Shown piece after piece: positions 33,680 through 42,503 of a DNA stretch of 64,000 nt; the first letter of the stretch is position 1, and the number at the start of each line of letters is the position of its first letter. Under the pieces are notes generated by a model, which was not told the origin of the DNA, ran no database searches, and saw nothing but the letters and a program-made list of their open reading frames with translations. The position numbers and the translations under genes were made by a program. The DNA comes from Pectobacterium peruviense (GTDB lineage: Bacteria > Pseudomonadota > Gammaproteobacteria > Enterobacterales > Enterobacteriaceae): the NCBI RefSeq assembly GCF_002847345.1, contig NZ_LXFV01000006.1, positions 243,022 to 307,021 on the forward strand, in the 5' to 3' direction.

Positions 33680-34332
33680 TGCATAATCCCCTTTTTCTCT
33701 GGCTGAGGCTGATGTGAAATTTCCAAACGCTGTGGCATAGCGTCATAACAATCCAGTGCCAGGCCAAACGGGTTACGTTCAGCATCCCCATCCCAGCGAA
33801 CGACTTTTAGCGGGTAACGCACCAGTACGCGTTTGACAGGTTCGGTGTGATAATACTCATCAGTCACCAGATCCAGACGGACAACCCAGTTATCACGGCT
33901 GATAACATCTACACTCTCCGCGCTGTACCCACGCCCGGGTATCTCGTAAACCACACGAACGCGGTCCAGTAACTCATTACCCAATGAGCGTTTTTTCGCG
34001 TCTGCATTCAGAAAATCCAGGCAAGATGGCGTCAGGTACGGGGATAGGCTAAAAATTTTGCTGGGATAGTCCTGTTCACCATTTTTTGGCCAGGCATTCA
34101 ACTGCTGGAAAATGTAAAACGCAAAGCTATAGACTGTCGGTGCCGGCACTTCCCACCAGGGCTTGGTACTACCAGCCCGGAGATCTGGAGGATTGTGAAC
34201 CGTCAAATTGCTAGGTGCCCGCATCCAGCCGAGTATCGTGACCAGTAGCAGGACAACCAGAACGCCACAGGCAATGCGTAATGTCAGAATATGCTGGTCG
34301 CGATTTCTCACCGCGTTACGATAAATGCTCAT
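33676..34332 (-). CDS. TIGR03746 conjugative element protein, TraE/VirB5-8-like
   Basis: 218 residues, ATG 34332. Short cytoplasmic start, one membrane helix (IACGVLVVLLLVTILGW) and a periplasmic domain with YSFAFYIFQQLNAWP, PYLTPSCLDFLNADAKKR and KRVLVRYPLKVVRW. Membrane-anchored assembly protein of the ICE secretion system; overlaps both neighbours by four bases. Confidence 0.88.
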   Translation of the reverse strand: MSIYRNAVRNRDQHILTLRIACGVLVVLLLVTILGWMRAPSNLTVHNPPDLRAGSTKPWWEVPAPTVYSFAFYIFQQLNAWPKNGEQDYPSKIFSLSPYLTPSCLDFLNADAKKRSLGNELLDRVRVVYEIPGRGYSAESVDVISRDNWVVRLDLVTDEYYHTEPVKRVLVRYPLKVVRWDGDAERNPFGLALDCYDAMPQRLEISHQPQPEKKGIMQ

Positions 34333-34691
34333 GATCGTCCCTTAGATTGGCTACGGCGTAATGACCATCCCTGAGAGTGAATAATCAACGTCCCCTCCCC
34401 CAACCCAAATCGCCGTTTCTTTTCTCCCAACTTTTGCCAGATGTAGTTCTCAGGCTTACCGCGTTTAATTCGTGCTATCCAGTTGCCACCGAAGCCAACC
34501 ACCAATAAAGGTGTCAATAACATCCCTGTAGGGATAATGACCCATCCAGCAAGAGGAATAAGAAATATGGACCACAGGAGGCCGGTAAGAGTCCCAAACA
34601 ACGCAGCAAGCCCCAACTCTGGCGTGGTAAACCCTCGAAACACCACGGGTTCGGCATTCAGGCGATCGGGTAAAAAAGGAATGGTCCGCAT
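34329..34691 (-). CDS. TIGR03750 conjugative element membrane protein
   Basis: 120 residues, ATG 34691. It begins with the family's FLPDRLNAEPVVFRGFTTPEL, has two membrane helices (GLAALFGTLTGLLWSIFLIP and GWVIIPTGMLLTPLLVVGFG) and a basic tail with RGKPENYIWQKL. This is the TraL/VirB3-like position. Confidence 0.9.
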   Translation of the reverse strand: MRTIPFLPDRLNAEPVVFRGFTTPELGLAALFGTLTGLLWSIFLIPLAGWVIIPTGMLLTPLLVVGFGGNWIARIKRGKPENYIWQKLGEKKRRFGLGEGTLIIHSQGWSLRRSQSKGRS

Positions 34692-34700
34692 GCCGGCACC

Positions 34701-35042
34701 TTACAAAATGATGTTGGCAGATTTGCCCAGCAACCAGATGATGATGACAAGCAGGATTGCTCCTACGACGACGATAGCGCCAAATTTCGTCCAGGTTGCA
34801 CGTTCATTACGAACTTCAGTAAAAGTATGACCAGCAGCAATCGCAACATTAATAAACATGATGGCCGCTACCAGCAATCCACCCAGAACAATGCCATCCT
34901 GTAGATATCCTTTGATCTGCCCCATGATGCCGGAGCCACCACTAGATTGTGGAGCCTCCACGCTAGGCAAAGCAGCAAACGCAGATTGGCATAACACGCC
35001 AATGTAGAATAAGAACGAGATAAAACGGCGAAACAGAAACAT
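34701..35042 (-). CDS. TIGR03745 conjugative element membrane protein, pilin-like
   Basis: 113 residues from ATG 35042 with AGGAG; the frame back to 35087 starts in the previous gene. Signal peptide (FISFLFYIGVLCQSAFA-A), a Gly/Ser stretch, then helices DGIVLGGLLVAAIMFINVAIA and FGAIVVVGAILLVIIIWLLG. It resembles a TraA/VirB2-type small pilin or channel subunit. Confidence 0.88.
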   Translation of the reverse strand: MFLFRRFISFLFYIGVLCQSAFAALPSVEAPQSSGGSGIMGQIKGYLQDGIVLGGLLVAAIMFINVAIAAGHTFTEVRNERATWTKFGAIVVVGAILLVIIIWLLGKSANIIL

Positions 35043-35068
35043 GGAGAAACTCCTCTGTGTAGAAAAAA

Positions 35069-35308
35069 TTAGCTGGCAAACATCCAAATGCTGATGACCA
35101 ACAAGATCGCAGCTCTCAATACAAACCGGCCCATCGCTGCATCTCTGACTTTCTCGTTAGCCCACCCATTCCAGACATCACTTAATGCCCAGGCAGCCCA
35201 TAGAAATAGCGCAGCCAACAGAAAGCCGATGCAAATGAGACTAAGTACTTGCGGATCCAAACCAGATGTAGATTTAAAGGCTGAGGATTGTGCAGCAGTC
35301 ATAGACAT
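35069..35308 (-). CDS. TIGR03758 (PFL_4701) conjugative element membrane protein
   Basis: 79 residues from ATG 35308 (a second ATG follows two codons later). Two membrane helices (VLSLICIGFLLAALFLWAAW and FVLRAAILLVISIWMFA) around WNGWANEKVRDAAMG, the family's hallmark. The frame extends upstream to 35410 only through the coding region of the neighbour. Confidence 0.85.
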   Translation of the reverse strand: MSMTAAQSSAFKSTSGLDPQVLSLICIGFLLAALFLWAAWALSDVWNGWANEKVRDAAMGRFVLRAAILLVISIWMFAS

Positions 35309-35309
35309 A

Positions 35310-35630
35310 TCAGGGCTGCTCCCGCCGGTAGTTTCCCGCAATGGAACTGGCTTCACGCGGCTGCGCCCGGGATGGCGCCAGATAGGTATCAATACCTGCT
35401 CTAATGGCATTCAAATCCGCAGTAATACGTTGATAGTCAAAATGGTATCGGGCACGATCGGCGGGGTCAGATTGCGCAGCAACAACGCGAGCACGTTCCA
35501 GCGAGGCCTGGACCTGATCGAGTAGGCGTTGCGAGCTGGCCAGTTCGTCTTTCTCTGATGCATTTGCCGCATGAGTAAACAGCAATGAAGCACCCAAAAA
35601 ACAAGCAAGCCAAACTGAGGGAGAAAACAT
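35310..35630 (-). CDS. RAQPRD-family conjugative element protein (TIGR01690)
   Basis: 106 residues from ATG 35630 (GAGG upstream; a GTG two codons earlier is less likely). Signal peptide (LACFLGASLLFTHAANA-S), a helical body, and the diagnostic RAQPRE motif near the C-terminus. It is the first gene of this transfer sub-operon; the 309 bp upstream hold its promoter and the start of the TIR insertion. Confidence 0.9.
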   Translation of the reverse strand: MFSPSVWLACFLGASLLFTHAANASEKDELASSQRLLDQVQASLERARVVAAQSDPADRARYHFDYQRITADLNAIRAGIDTYLAPSRAQPREASSIAGNYRREQP

Positions 35631-35639
35631 GCACACCTC

Positions 35640-35939
35640 ACAGTAAGTTGACGGTGTGTATAGGATGAGGAATCAAGGAGGGTTGGTCAGCGATAAACCC
35701 TTTACGCAATGGTGATAATTTATTTGAAGTAGCTTAATCAGCAAGTCAGAAAGTAGTTCCTGACAAAAATGCTAATGAGAGGATCAATTTTCGTTGACCA
35801 CTGAGCTACAATCGCATTATTAATACTGGCATATATGGCTGCAGTATTTAAAACATTCGCAACCTCATTATTCAAATAGAGCAATAACACACATTATTTT
35901 TCGAAATCAATTGATCTCATAGATAATTCAAGGTGACTT
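35640..35939. other. 300-bp divergent intergenic region
   Basis: AT-rich spacer between the minus-strand RAQPRD operon and the plus-strand TIR module. It presumably contains both promoters; no single promoter stands out. No gene seen. Confidence 0.4.
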
Positions 35940-36227
35940 ATGCTTAAAATTACCGGACTCGATAAGCTTCAGAAAAACCTTAAAGAAGCAGAGCGTGCGT
36001 TGGGTGAATTAGATGGTGAGTTGGGAGTAATAACCTTTAACCCCAACGAACCCTCCAGCATAGAGGCCGCTCTTCAATCCGTTGACCAAATGATTGACGA
36101 ACGTCTCGGAAAATACGCCTCCAACCCTATCATTGGTCCTCTTGCTGACCAGATGAAAGATAAGTATCGAGAGAATATTCTTCAAAAAGCTACTGAAGCC
36201 AGATTGAAGCCCGAAGAGGATGAATAA
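35940..36227 (+). CDS. small partner protein of the TIR effector
   Basis: 95 residues, ATG 35940 with AAGGTGAC. Highly charged and helical (LDKLQKNLKEAERALGELDGEL, then SIEAALQSVDQMIDERLGKY), ending in an acidic tail. Its TAA overlaps the ATG of the TIR gene by one base, so the two are translationally coupled. The role could be sensing, inhibition or assembly of the TIR protein; nothing in the sequence decides. No family recognised. Confidence 0.8.
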   Translation: MLKITGLDKLQKNLKEAERALGELDGELGVITFNPNEPSSIEAALQSVDQMIDERLGKYASNPIIGPLADQMKDKYRENILQKATEARLKPEEDE

Positions 36228-37123
36228 TGGCACAAGACATATTTAATGAAATTAATAATGCGATCCTTGATTTGCAGGCCTCACAGCTTCAGACCTACGA
36301 ACGCCCACTGAAGAAACTCGCTCAACTTTTAAGGCATCCTGATCTCGAGCCCTCCAACAAGAAACTTACGGAAGGGATCGATCTAGAGGCTTTCATTACT
36401 GAAAGTGAAACAACCGGAAGAGGCATGGCTGGAAGCGCACAACTTGCCTGGCCCAATGATACCAGAGAGACATTAGGACTAACGCTGCTCTTGATCGAGA
36501 AATTGGCTGCGAATCCTGATTACGCTGCCAATTTTGGACATCACTTTTTCTATTCCGGCAATAAGCTCATCGCTGGAATCTACGCTCTCACTAGACAACT
36601 CATAATTCCCTTCATTCGCGACTACAAGAACTACGTCCAATCTGGAGGAAATACGGAAACTGCCTTAAAGCCTCAGTTTTCAAGCAAGGTTTTTATTGTT
36701 CATGGTCACGATGACGGTGCCCGAGAAACAGTAGCTCGATTTCTGGAGCGGATTGGGTTGGAGGCTATCATATTGCATGAGCAGGCCAATCAGGGGAGAA
36801 CCGTTATTGAGAAAGTCGTTGCACACAGTGATGTTGGATTTGCGGTGGTCCTGCTTACCCCTGATGATGAGGGATGCATAAAAGGAGGAACACCCGAACC
36901 CCGAGCAAGGCAGAATGTATTGCTCGAATTAGGATTCTTTATTGGTCGCTTGGGCAGAGATAAGGTATGTGCATTGAAACGTGGATCTCTAGAAATTCCA
37001 AGCGATTTTGCTGGAGTTGTTTGGGAGACAATGGACAATAGTGGAGGCTGGAAACTAGCACTTGCACGCGAACTTGAGGCCGCAGGCCACAACATTGACT
37101 GGAATAAAGTAATGCTAAAATAA
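36227..37123 (+). CDS. TIR-domain nucleotide-binding effector (PF10137/CAP12 type)
   Basis: 298 residues, ATG 36227. Residues ~1-155 are a helical domain of unknown function. Residues ~157-298 are a TIR-like domain: SKVFIVHGHDDGARETVARFL, the Gly-rich GRTVIEKVVAHSDVGFAVVLLTPDD, and RARQNVLLELGFFIGRLGR with the glutamate expected to catalyse NAD cleavage. The TIR fold of this class is found in CBASS Cap12 and Pycsar PycTIR effectors; here no cyclase or STING-like gene is adjacent. Anti-phage NADase is the likely role (inference). It is transcribed against the transfer operon it interrupts. Confidence 0.85.
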   Translation: MAQDIFNEINNAILDLQASQLQTYERPLKKLAQLLRHPDLEPSNKKLTEGIDLEAFITESETTGRGMAGSAQLAWPNDTRETLGLTLLLIEKLAANPDYAANFGHHFFYSGNKLIAGIYALTRQLIIPFIRDYKNYVQSGGNTETALKPQFSSKVFIVHGHDDGARETVARFLERIGLEAIILHEQANQGRTVIEKVVAHSDVGFAVVLLTPDDEGCIKGGTPEPRARQNVLLELGFFIGRLGRDKVCALKRGSLEIPSDFAGVVWETMDNSGGWKLALARELEAAGHNIDWNKVMLK

Positions 37124-37180
37124 GTCGCCCCGGAGAGAACAACGCATTTTATCTGACGCGCCGCAAGCGGCTTGTCTGCT

Positions 37181-37219
37181 GACGAAGGCGTACAAAAACA
37201 AGTTTTGTACGCCTTCGTC
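37181..37219. terminator. 17-bp perfect hairpin after the TIR module
   Basis: GACGAAGGCGTACAAAA (37181-37197) pairs with 37203-37219 across a 5-base loop. It sits between the convergent TIR gene and the 37228 gene and would stop transcription from both sides, though neither side shows a long U-run. Confidence 0.6.
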
Positions 37220-37227
37220 CAGCTCAA

Positions 37228-37428
37228 TTAAGAGACACTCATCTTCTGAAAAAGAGGATCTGCGCCAATAAATACCTCATCTGGAATATCAACCCATTCT
37301 TCCCGCAGAATATCGAATTCACCTTCATTCCAGTATCGCAGGAACATTTTACATTCGTCCGCATCCAGTTCCAGCGCAAACTGAATAGCAGCGACAGCCG
37401 CCTCACAGGATTCATCACTCATTACCAT
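37228..37428 (-). CDS. small acidic hypothetical protein
   Basis: 66 residues, ATG 37428. The text (AAVAAIQFALELDADECKMFLRYWNEGEF cut by helix breaks) resembles short conserved ICE proteins of unknown role next to DUF4400. Strongly acidic, soluble. It lies 16 bp after the DUF4400 stop and is in the transfer operon orientation. Confidence 0.65.
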   Translation of the reverse strand: MVMSDESCEAAVAAIQFALELDADECKMFLRYWNEGEFDILREEWVDIPDEVFIGADPLFQKMSVS

Positions 37429-37444
37429 CTATCCTATTATAAAA

Positions 37445-38200
37445 TCACAGATATTTTTTAAATGTGGCCGTCGTTACTGTGATCGCAGTACCAAATAGCA
37501 ACGCTGCCGGCAACAATAATAAGTTGGGGTAGACCGCCATCGGCCAGGACAAATACAGCATAGCGGGTACATAAAAGGCAGGTTTCACCAGACGTTTGGC
37601 ATGGTGATAGAGAAAACTGGATTCATAGCCAGCACCAAAGCGCCGCAGATCACGACGTCCCAGACCTTCGACAATGGCCACAATTACCACCATCGCAAAC
37701 AAGGGTATCGAGAGAACCAGGATGGTGACCCTAACCAGGGTAACTACTGTGACATAGACAGTAGCCAGCAAATATTCCCGCAATGATTGTGCCAGCCAAC
37801 CACTCCAGGCGTTTAAGCTACGACTGAGCTCACTATGACTGTTTGCCTGCATCTGATATTGGTTACTGACCCAATCCATAAAGCCACTGTTGATAAACGC
37901 CCAGTGATAGCCGGTGTTGATCCAATGGATTACGGTGACAGAGGGCTCGAAAAACAACAGACTACGTTTGAATTCTGACGATAAATAGCCAAGTTCAGTG
38001 TTCATCACCTGCTGACTGTGTGCCGCCCCTTCCGTTGGCCAGAAAAATGCAATACCCACATACTCAATCAGCAGACTCAACAATAATGAACCCAGAATGA
38101 TACCAATCAGCTTCCATGGCCAGCCCCACAATACGTTATAAAGCAATCCATGTGGCCGCTCTGGCTTTTGTGGGGGAGGATTACGCGCAGGTTCAGCCAT
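37445..38200 (-). CDS. DUF4400 membrane protein (TIGR03747)
   Basis: 251 residues from ATG 38200, with AGGAGG 8 bases upstream; a GTG three codons earlier is less likely. A Pro-rich start precedes membrane helices (LIGIILGSLLLSLLIEYVGI, VTLVRVTILVLSIPLFAMVV, LLLLPAALLFGTAITVTTA). The central GLGRRDLRRFGAGYESSFLYHHAK is the family signature. It follows the coupling protein, as in all SPI-7-type elements. Confidence 0.88.
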   Translation of the reverse strand: MAEPARNPPPQKPERPHGLLYNVLWGWPWKLIGIILGSLLLSLLIEYVGIAFFWPTEGAAHSQQVMNTELGYLSSEFKRSLLFFEPSVTVIHWINTGYHWAFINSGFMDWVSNQYQMQANSHSELSRSLNAWSGWLAQSLREYLLATVYVTVVTLVRVTILVLSIPLFAMVVIVAIVEGLGRRDLRRFGAGYESSFLYHHAKRLVKPAFYVPAMLYLSWPMAVYPNLLLLPAALLFGTAITVTTATFKKYL

Positions 38201-38201
38201 A

Positions 38202-40295
38202 CTACTCACCTCCTACTTGCCGATCTGCAACAAGTGAACGCCCGCTCCACCATCCCTCACAGGAATGATAGTTACGCCGCATTTCTGTCGCAACGGCCTG
38301 CAAGTTTACTGGCATCATCGCGTCATCAATATCATTGGTCGGCAGCGGCATCCTGATTTTCCACAACTGACCACCTTCAAGCAGGGCGAACGCCTGGCCT
38401 TTAGGCAGGCTGACGACATCAGACGGCTCAATCAACGGGGTTTTTATCGTACCAACACGATCCTGAGTACTGGATGTAAAATCCTGTCCAGTCTCAACAT
38501 TAGCCGTATCCGAGTGACCAGAAACCAACGTTTTACTGTAGATCTCAACCTGCGGCAGCTGTGTCGTGAGCAATTCTGCAGTTTTGTTGTCCCGGACACG
38601 CAGCATGATCAGTGTATTGAAGTTACCAATGACCTGAGCCGTTTTCGCAGCATTCCCGATACGCGCCTCGATATCTGATGACGTTTGCGTATAGGCGGTC
38701 ACTTGAACGCCAGCACCACCGCCTTTGTTGATCAACGGAATGAATTCATCACCCATTAGCTCATTGAACTCATCGCAATGCAGGTTAATGACGGCTTTTT
38801 CTTCTTTCTGCTGTGGCAGTCCAGCATTAATACCATGTTTATAAATATGGCCAGCCACGCTAACCAGATCGGCAAACATGCTGTTCCCCACTGCCGTAGC
38901 AACTTCACTGTCTGTAAGGGCGTCCAGACCGATATACACAACACCTCGTTTGCGAACAATTTGTTCCCAATCAAAAATGGGGCGTGAGTCATCCATATCC
39001 AGATAGTCCGGCGACAACAGGGACGCCGTTTTACCCGTCGTCAGTTTCTCCAATAATGGTAATAAAGAGGCAACAATTTTGTCGAAATAAGTTCTGTCAT
39101 AGCGAACGGCGGAGCGTAAACCGTCGAGAATAGGATCATAAAGTTTCTTACCAGCCTCTGAGCTTAATGCAACTTCTATTGCCCAAATACCCACGCTATT
39201 AGGCTGGCCCTGCATATTTCGGGGAACATCTTCATCAGTGAATACCCCTAAGTTATTGCGTATCTGCAGTTGTAGCTCGGGTAGTTCCTCTTCAATGATT
39301 TTCTCAGCATAGCGTAGATACAGGTCCGCAATATTATTGACGTAACGCATAATTAGCGTGTAGTCAGGCCGCTCACCCAATGCAACCAGTGCTCTGGCTA
39401 CAATATTTACGAAACGCCACGCAAACTCTTTAAATGCAGCACTGTTCCCTTCCCCCGCCAATTGCCCAGAGATACGCGACGCCACTTCAGAGACACGCCC
39501 AAACCGCCCAACGGCGTTATAACGAGCTGATATTTCGGGCCAACCCAGATGGAAGATGTAGAGCGAATCACCTCGCCCGGCACGGTGCGCTTCAGCCCAG
39601 ACTCGACGTAATAAATCAGGGTCACCCTTTGGATCGAAGACAATCGTCACGTCACCACGGCGGATATCTTGGGTAATAAACAGTTCGGCCAACCGTGTTT
39701 TTCCAACACGAGTCGTACCCAATACGATGGTATGACCGGGGCGATCGGCCAGTGGCATAGTGACATCAACCTCATCAGGCTCAATACCATGTAGTACCGG
39801 CTTTCCACCGACGGGCGGTAATGGGCGCACTGGGTTCAGAGGAGAATCTACGCTCAGTAGTTTCGTGAGCCAGGGCAAGTTATGCTCTGCTGCATTCTCT
39901 AGTTTACGGGCGGCCTGATACAGGGTTGGCGGCTGAATATAACGCTCGACCTCCGGACGTAACGTGTCACGCAGCCGTTGGGTGTGTTTCTGCGTCCACA
40001 TAAATCCCTTACCGATAAACAACCGCCGTTTACTTACAGGGATCTGCTTACTACTCATCACGTAACGTGGTAGGCGTCGTAAATTACGACGGTAACGCAG
40101 TACCTTCATTCCCTGGCGGGTTCGTACCATGGCCAGAACAGCGAACCCACCGGCCGTCACATAACTGACTGAAGGGGCCAACGCAATCGCCCATGGTGCC
40201 TGCACACAGACAAATGCTACTGTAGCCGAAACTACGGCAGTGTTCAGTTCAACTGCGGGCCGCAGCAATGCCTCAATGACATAACGATCGCTCAT
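38202..40295 (-). CDS. traD: TraD-type coupling protein (TIGR03743 family)
   Basis: 697 residues, ATG 40295. Two N-terminal membrane segments (VVSATVAFVCVQAPWAIALA; VSYVTAGGFAVLAMV), Walker A IVLGTTRVGKTRLAELF near residue 195, and Walker B VINLHCDEFNEL near 515. It links the relaxosome to the secretion channel and pumps DNA. Size and domain order match the SXT/TOL TraD subfamily of ICEs. Confidence 0.92.
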   Translation of the reverse strand: MSDRYVIEALLRPAVELNTAVVSATVAFVCVQAPWAIALAPSVSYVTAGGFAVLAMVRTRQGMKVLRYRRNLRRLPRYVMSSKQIPVSKRRLFIGKGFMWTQKHTQRLRDTLRPEVERYIQPPTLYQAARKLENAAEHNLPWLTKLLSVDSPLNPVRPLPPVGGKPVLHGIEPDEVDVTMPLADRPGHTIVLGTTRVGKTRLAELFITQDIRRGDVTIVFDPKGDPDLLRRVWAEAHRAGRGDSLYIFHLGWPEISARYNAVGRFGRVSEVASRISGQLAGEGNSAAFKEFAWRFVNIVARALVALGERPDYTLIMRYVNNIADLYLRYAEKIIEEELPELQLQIRNNLGVFTDEDVPRNMQGQPNSVGIWAIEVALSSEAGKKLYDPILDGLRSAVRYDRTYFDKIVASLLPLLEKLTTGKTASLLSPDYLDMDDSRPIFDWEQIVRKRGVVYIGLDALTDSEVATAVGNSMFADLVSVAGHIYKHGINAGLPQQKEEKAVINLHCDEFNELMGDEFIPLINKGGGAGVQVTAYTQTSSDIEARIGNAAKTAQVIGNFNTLIMLRVRDNKTAELLTTQLPQVEIYSKTLVSGHSDTANVETGQDFTSSTQDRVGTIKTPLIEPSDVVSLPKGQAFALLEGGQLWKIRMPLPTNDIDDAMMPVNLQAVATEMRRNYHSCEGWWSGRSLVADRQVGGE

Positions 40296-40298
40296 ATA

Positions 40299-40775
40299 TC
40301 ACTCATCCCAGCGCTGCTTTGCTGAAACAGCTCCTCCGTGACCATATCCATATACTCCTTTACTCATCTTATGGGATAGCCAGAAACGATAAACTCCCTC
40401 AATACACATTGAGATAAGAACGAGAAAACAATAAAAGCTATTAACGTTTTTAAGATCCCGATGAGCGATTTCTGATAATGCCACCGATTTATTAACACAC
40501 TGACCGAAATACCCCCCCTCCAGCTCAATAGGTAATTCGACACAGTCTCGCACATTCATATATCCAGATGGTGCTGCTTGATAGGCCTGTGCCTGAGACG
40601 ATAAAACATTCAGATAAATACGCTCAACATCTCCTTTCAATGTTCCTATAACAAAAAATAAAAACAATAATGATCCGACAATAAGGCTCGGCCACATAAT
40701 TAGCATTCGATATAGCATGGTACTGAGGTCTTTTGCAAACGACATGATATATCTATAATTAATAGATACTTTCAT
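40299..40775 (-). CDS. hypothetical membrane protein beside traD
   Basis: 158 residues from ATG 40775 (AAGGT 7 bases upstream). Helices MWPSLIVGSLLFLFFVIGTL and FYCFLVLISMCIEGVYRFWL border a periplasmic loop with a Cys pair (VRDCVELP, YFGQCVNKS). A protein of this kind regularly sits between TraD and the Mrr-like gene; probably an ICE membrane accessory. Confidence 0.7.
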   Translation of the reverse strand: MKVSINYRYIMSFAKDLSTMLYRMLIMWPSLIVGSLLFLFFVIGTLKGDVERIYLNVLSSQAQAYQAAPSGYMNVRDCVELPIELEGGYFGQCVNKSVALSEIAHRDLKNVNSFYCFLVLISMCIEGVYRFWLSHKMSKGVYGYGHGGAVSAKQRWDE

Positions 40776-41376
40776 ATTCACTACCTTCTAAGTTTATCCA
40801 ATTTGGATTACCAGCCAACAAAGCCAGTAATTGTTGACCGCTGATGATATAAAGGGGAAATGTATTGTTATGACTTGAACTTGCGTGCTGCTTGCTTTTA
40901 GCTCCGGTTCGTCCGGTATGAATAAATAGTCCGCAACACCGATGTTGTATCAGTAATACCGAGAATGCCTCGACATGCGCGGGGTCTATCGCTCTGCTGT
41001 AACGTTTTGCCTGGATTAGCCAACGCTGCCCTTTAATAAAGACTTGCCCGTCCAATCCACCGTTGCCGCTATATGATGCATTGCGAATCACCTTTAGCCC
41101 CTGACGCTCCATTGCCAGCAAAAGGATTTCTTCAAACACATATGGGTTAACACGACGGAGATAGGAAAAACGCTGCGCATCGCCTGCCAAAGTGGGGAGT
41201 CTTTTTAACAAGCGTTCGGCAGTTTTACGATAACGCCGATGGCGACGCACGCTAGCTTTGCCACGCCAGCGGAATAACATGCTTATAGCGGCAACAGTAA
41301 GAATGAAAAAAAGAATAGGTACAATACCCAAAACAGGTTCTGCGATCTCAGCCAGATATGGACGCTGTGGGATCAT
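40759..41376 (-). CDS. Mrr-like restriction endonuclease-fold protein
   Basis: 205 residues, ATG 41376. One N-terminal membrane helix (PVLGIVPILFFILTVAAISML), a basic linker, then an Mrr_cat-like PD-(D/E)xK domain: NPYVFEEILLLAMERQGL, GGLDGQVFI and RWLIQAKRY (D...QxK active site). Membrane-bound Mrr-like proteins recur in this operon position across SPI-7-type ICEs; processing of transferred DNA is possible but unproven. Overlaps both neighbours. Confidence 0.8.
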   Translation of the reverse strand: MIPQRPYLAEIAEPVLGIVPILFFILTVAAISMLFRWRGKASVRRHRRYRKTAERLLKRLPTLAGDAQRFSYLRRVNPYVFEEILLLAMERQGLKVIRNASYSGNGGLDGQVFIKGQRWLIQAKRYSRAIDPAHVEAFSVLLIQHRCCGLFIHTGRTGAKSKQHASSSHNNTFPLYIISGQQLLALLAGNPNWINLEGSEYESIY

Positions 41377-41894
41377 GGTTGTACCTCTGAAGATACAGAG
41401 GTCTCCGTAATCAACACGGGATAATGTCGCAATTGTAATCGACGAGCTAATTCACCACCTGACGCAGGAGCCATCTGCACATCAGGAACCAGTGAGCGCA
41501 GGGACTGAACCGCAGCCATATCCGTTACATTGACGATTAAGCCAACTGCATGCATTTGACTCAGTTTTGCAGCATTCATCTGTAGCCAGGAACGCGACGC
41601 CGGATCGCCTCCAATGAGAAATAACGCACCAATGCCTGGCAAATTCAGCGATCTGGGCGTTTCAATACCAATGGTCAGTTCTGGCGTCACAATCGGCAGC
41701 ATAGCGCCTTCTCCCGGCTGGCCTTGCCAGGTACGGCTTTCAGTATTATTGCTACCGACGTTGTCCTGGCGATTAATACTCTCAAAGAAAGGCGCGGCAT
41801 CTTTCCCCCCCAGATCGGCAACAACATTCAGCTCCGCATGAACAAAGAATGGGATTGCCAGCAAACACAGCATAGATGCAGAAATAATTTTCAT
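41373..41894 (-). CDS. TIGR03765 (PFL_4695) conjugative element protein
   Basis: 173 residues, ATG 41894. Signal peptide (ISASMLCLLAIPFFVHA-E), then VVADLGGKDAAPFFESI, the family's PIVTPELTIG and GALFLIGGDPASRSWL. Exported, probably periplasmic; function unknown. Starts one base before the end of the transglycosylase gene. Confidence 0.85.
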   Translation of the reverse strand: MKIISASMLCLLAIPFFVHAELNVVADLGGKDAAPFFESINRQDNVGSNNTESRTWQGQPGEGAMLPIVTPELTIGIETPRSLNLPGIGALFLIGGDPASRSWLQMNAAKLSQMHAVGLIVNVTDMAAVQSLRSLVPDVQMAPASGGELARRLQLRHYPVLITETSVSSEVQP

Positions 41895-42503
41895 TTATTT
41901 GACGCTCCGGGGTTCGATCCAGACAAGTTGAGTAGCATGAGCAATCTCAGGAAGGGGGGAAGCTGCTGTCGAAGGTTCAATCATGGCCAACTTGCGCTGT
42001 ACCGCAGAAATGTATCTTGCCGCTGGGGCACCACCGGCCGGATGGTGGTAACAACCAACCGCACGCAACCAACTGCCCAGCTTTCTCTCGTAGCATTCAC
42101 GTAGGATTTGAGCCGAAACATTCAGATTGGTATACGGTTCAAACGCATCCCAGGAGTTTGCAAAACGACGACCGTTCCAACCCCAGTTAACCTGCCCTAA
42201 TCCGACATCAATATTTTTATGTGGAACCTTCTTCAAAAAACGTTGTAGTGCCTGCCAGGCTTCCAGTCGGCTGTCATATTGATAGCTCCTCCCCTGGACA
42301 TTAATGCTCCAGGGCCAGGGGCGAACGCCATGAGGCAGCTTGCGGCTAGACTCCTGTAATGATTGTGCATAGAACAGCTCAGGCGGAACCTGATGTAAAT
42401 ACGCAACACGCTGATACCCGTCAGGCACTGACTGTCGTGACGCACTAACACTGGCAGAGAAAATACTGAATATAATCAGCATCAGAATGCCGCAACGCGC
42501 CAT
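41895..42503 (-). CDS. lytic transglycosylase of the conjugation system
   Basis: 202 residues, ATG 42503. Signal peptide (ILMLIIFSIFSASVSA-S), then an SLT-type goose-lysozyme fold: PELFYAQSLQESSR with the catalytic Glu, KNIDVGLGQVNWGWNGR, and the NLNVSAQILRECYERKL region. Opens peptidoglycan for the secretion channel, a VirB1-like role. Overlaps TIGR03759 by 22 bp. Confidence 0.85.
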   Translation of the reverse strand: MARCGILMLIIFSIFSASVSASRQSVPDGYQRVAYLHQVPPELFYAQSLQESSRKLPHGVRPWPWSINVQGRSYQYDSRLEAWQALQRFLKKVPHKNIDVGLGQVNWGWNGRRFANSWDAFEPYTNLNVSAQILRECYERKLGSWLRAVGCYHHPAGGAPAARYISAVQRKLAMIEPSTAASPLPEIAHATQLVWIEPRSVK

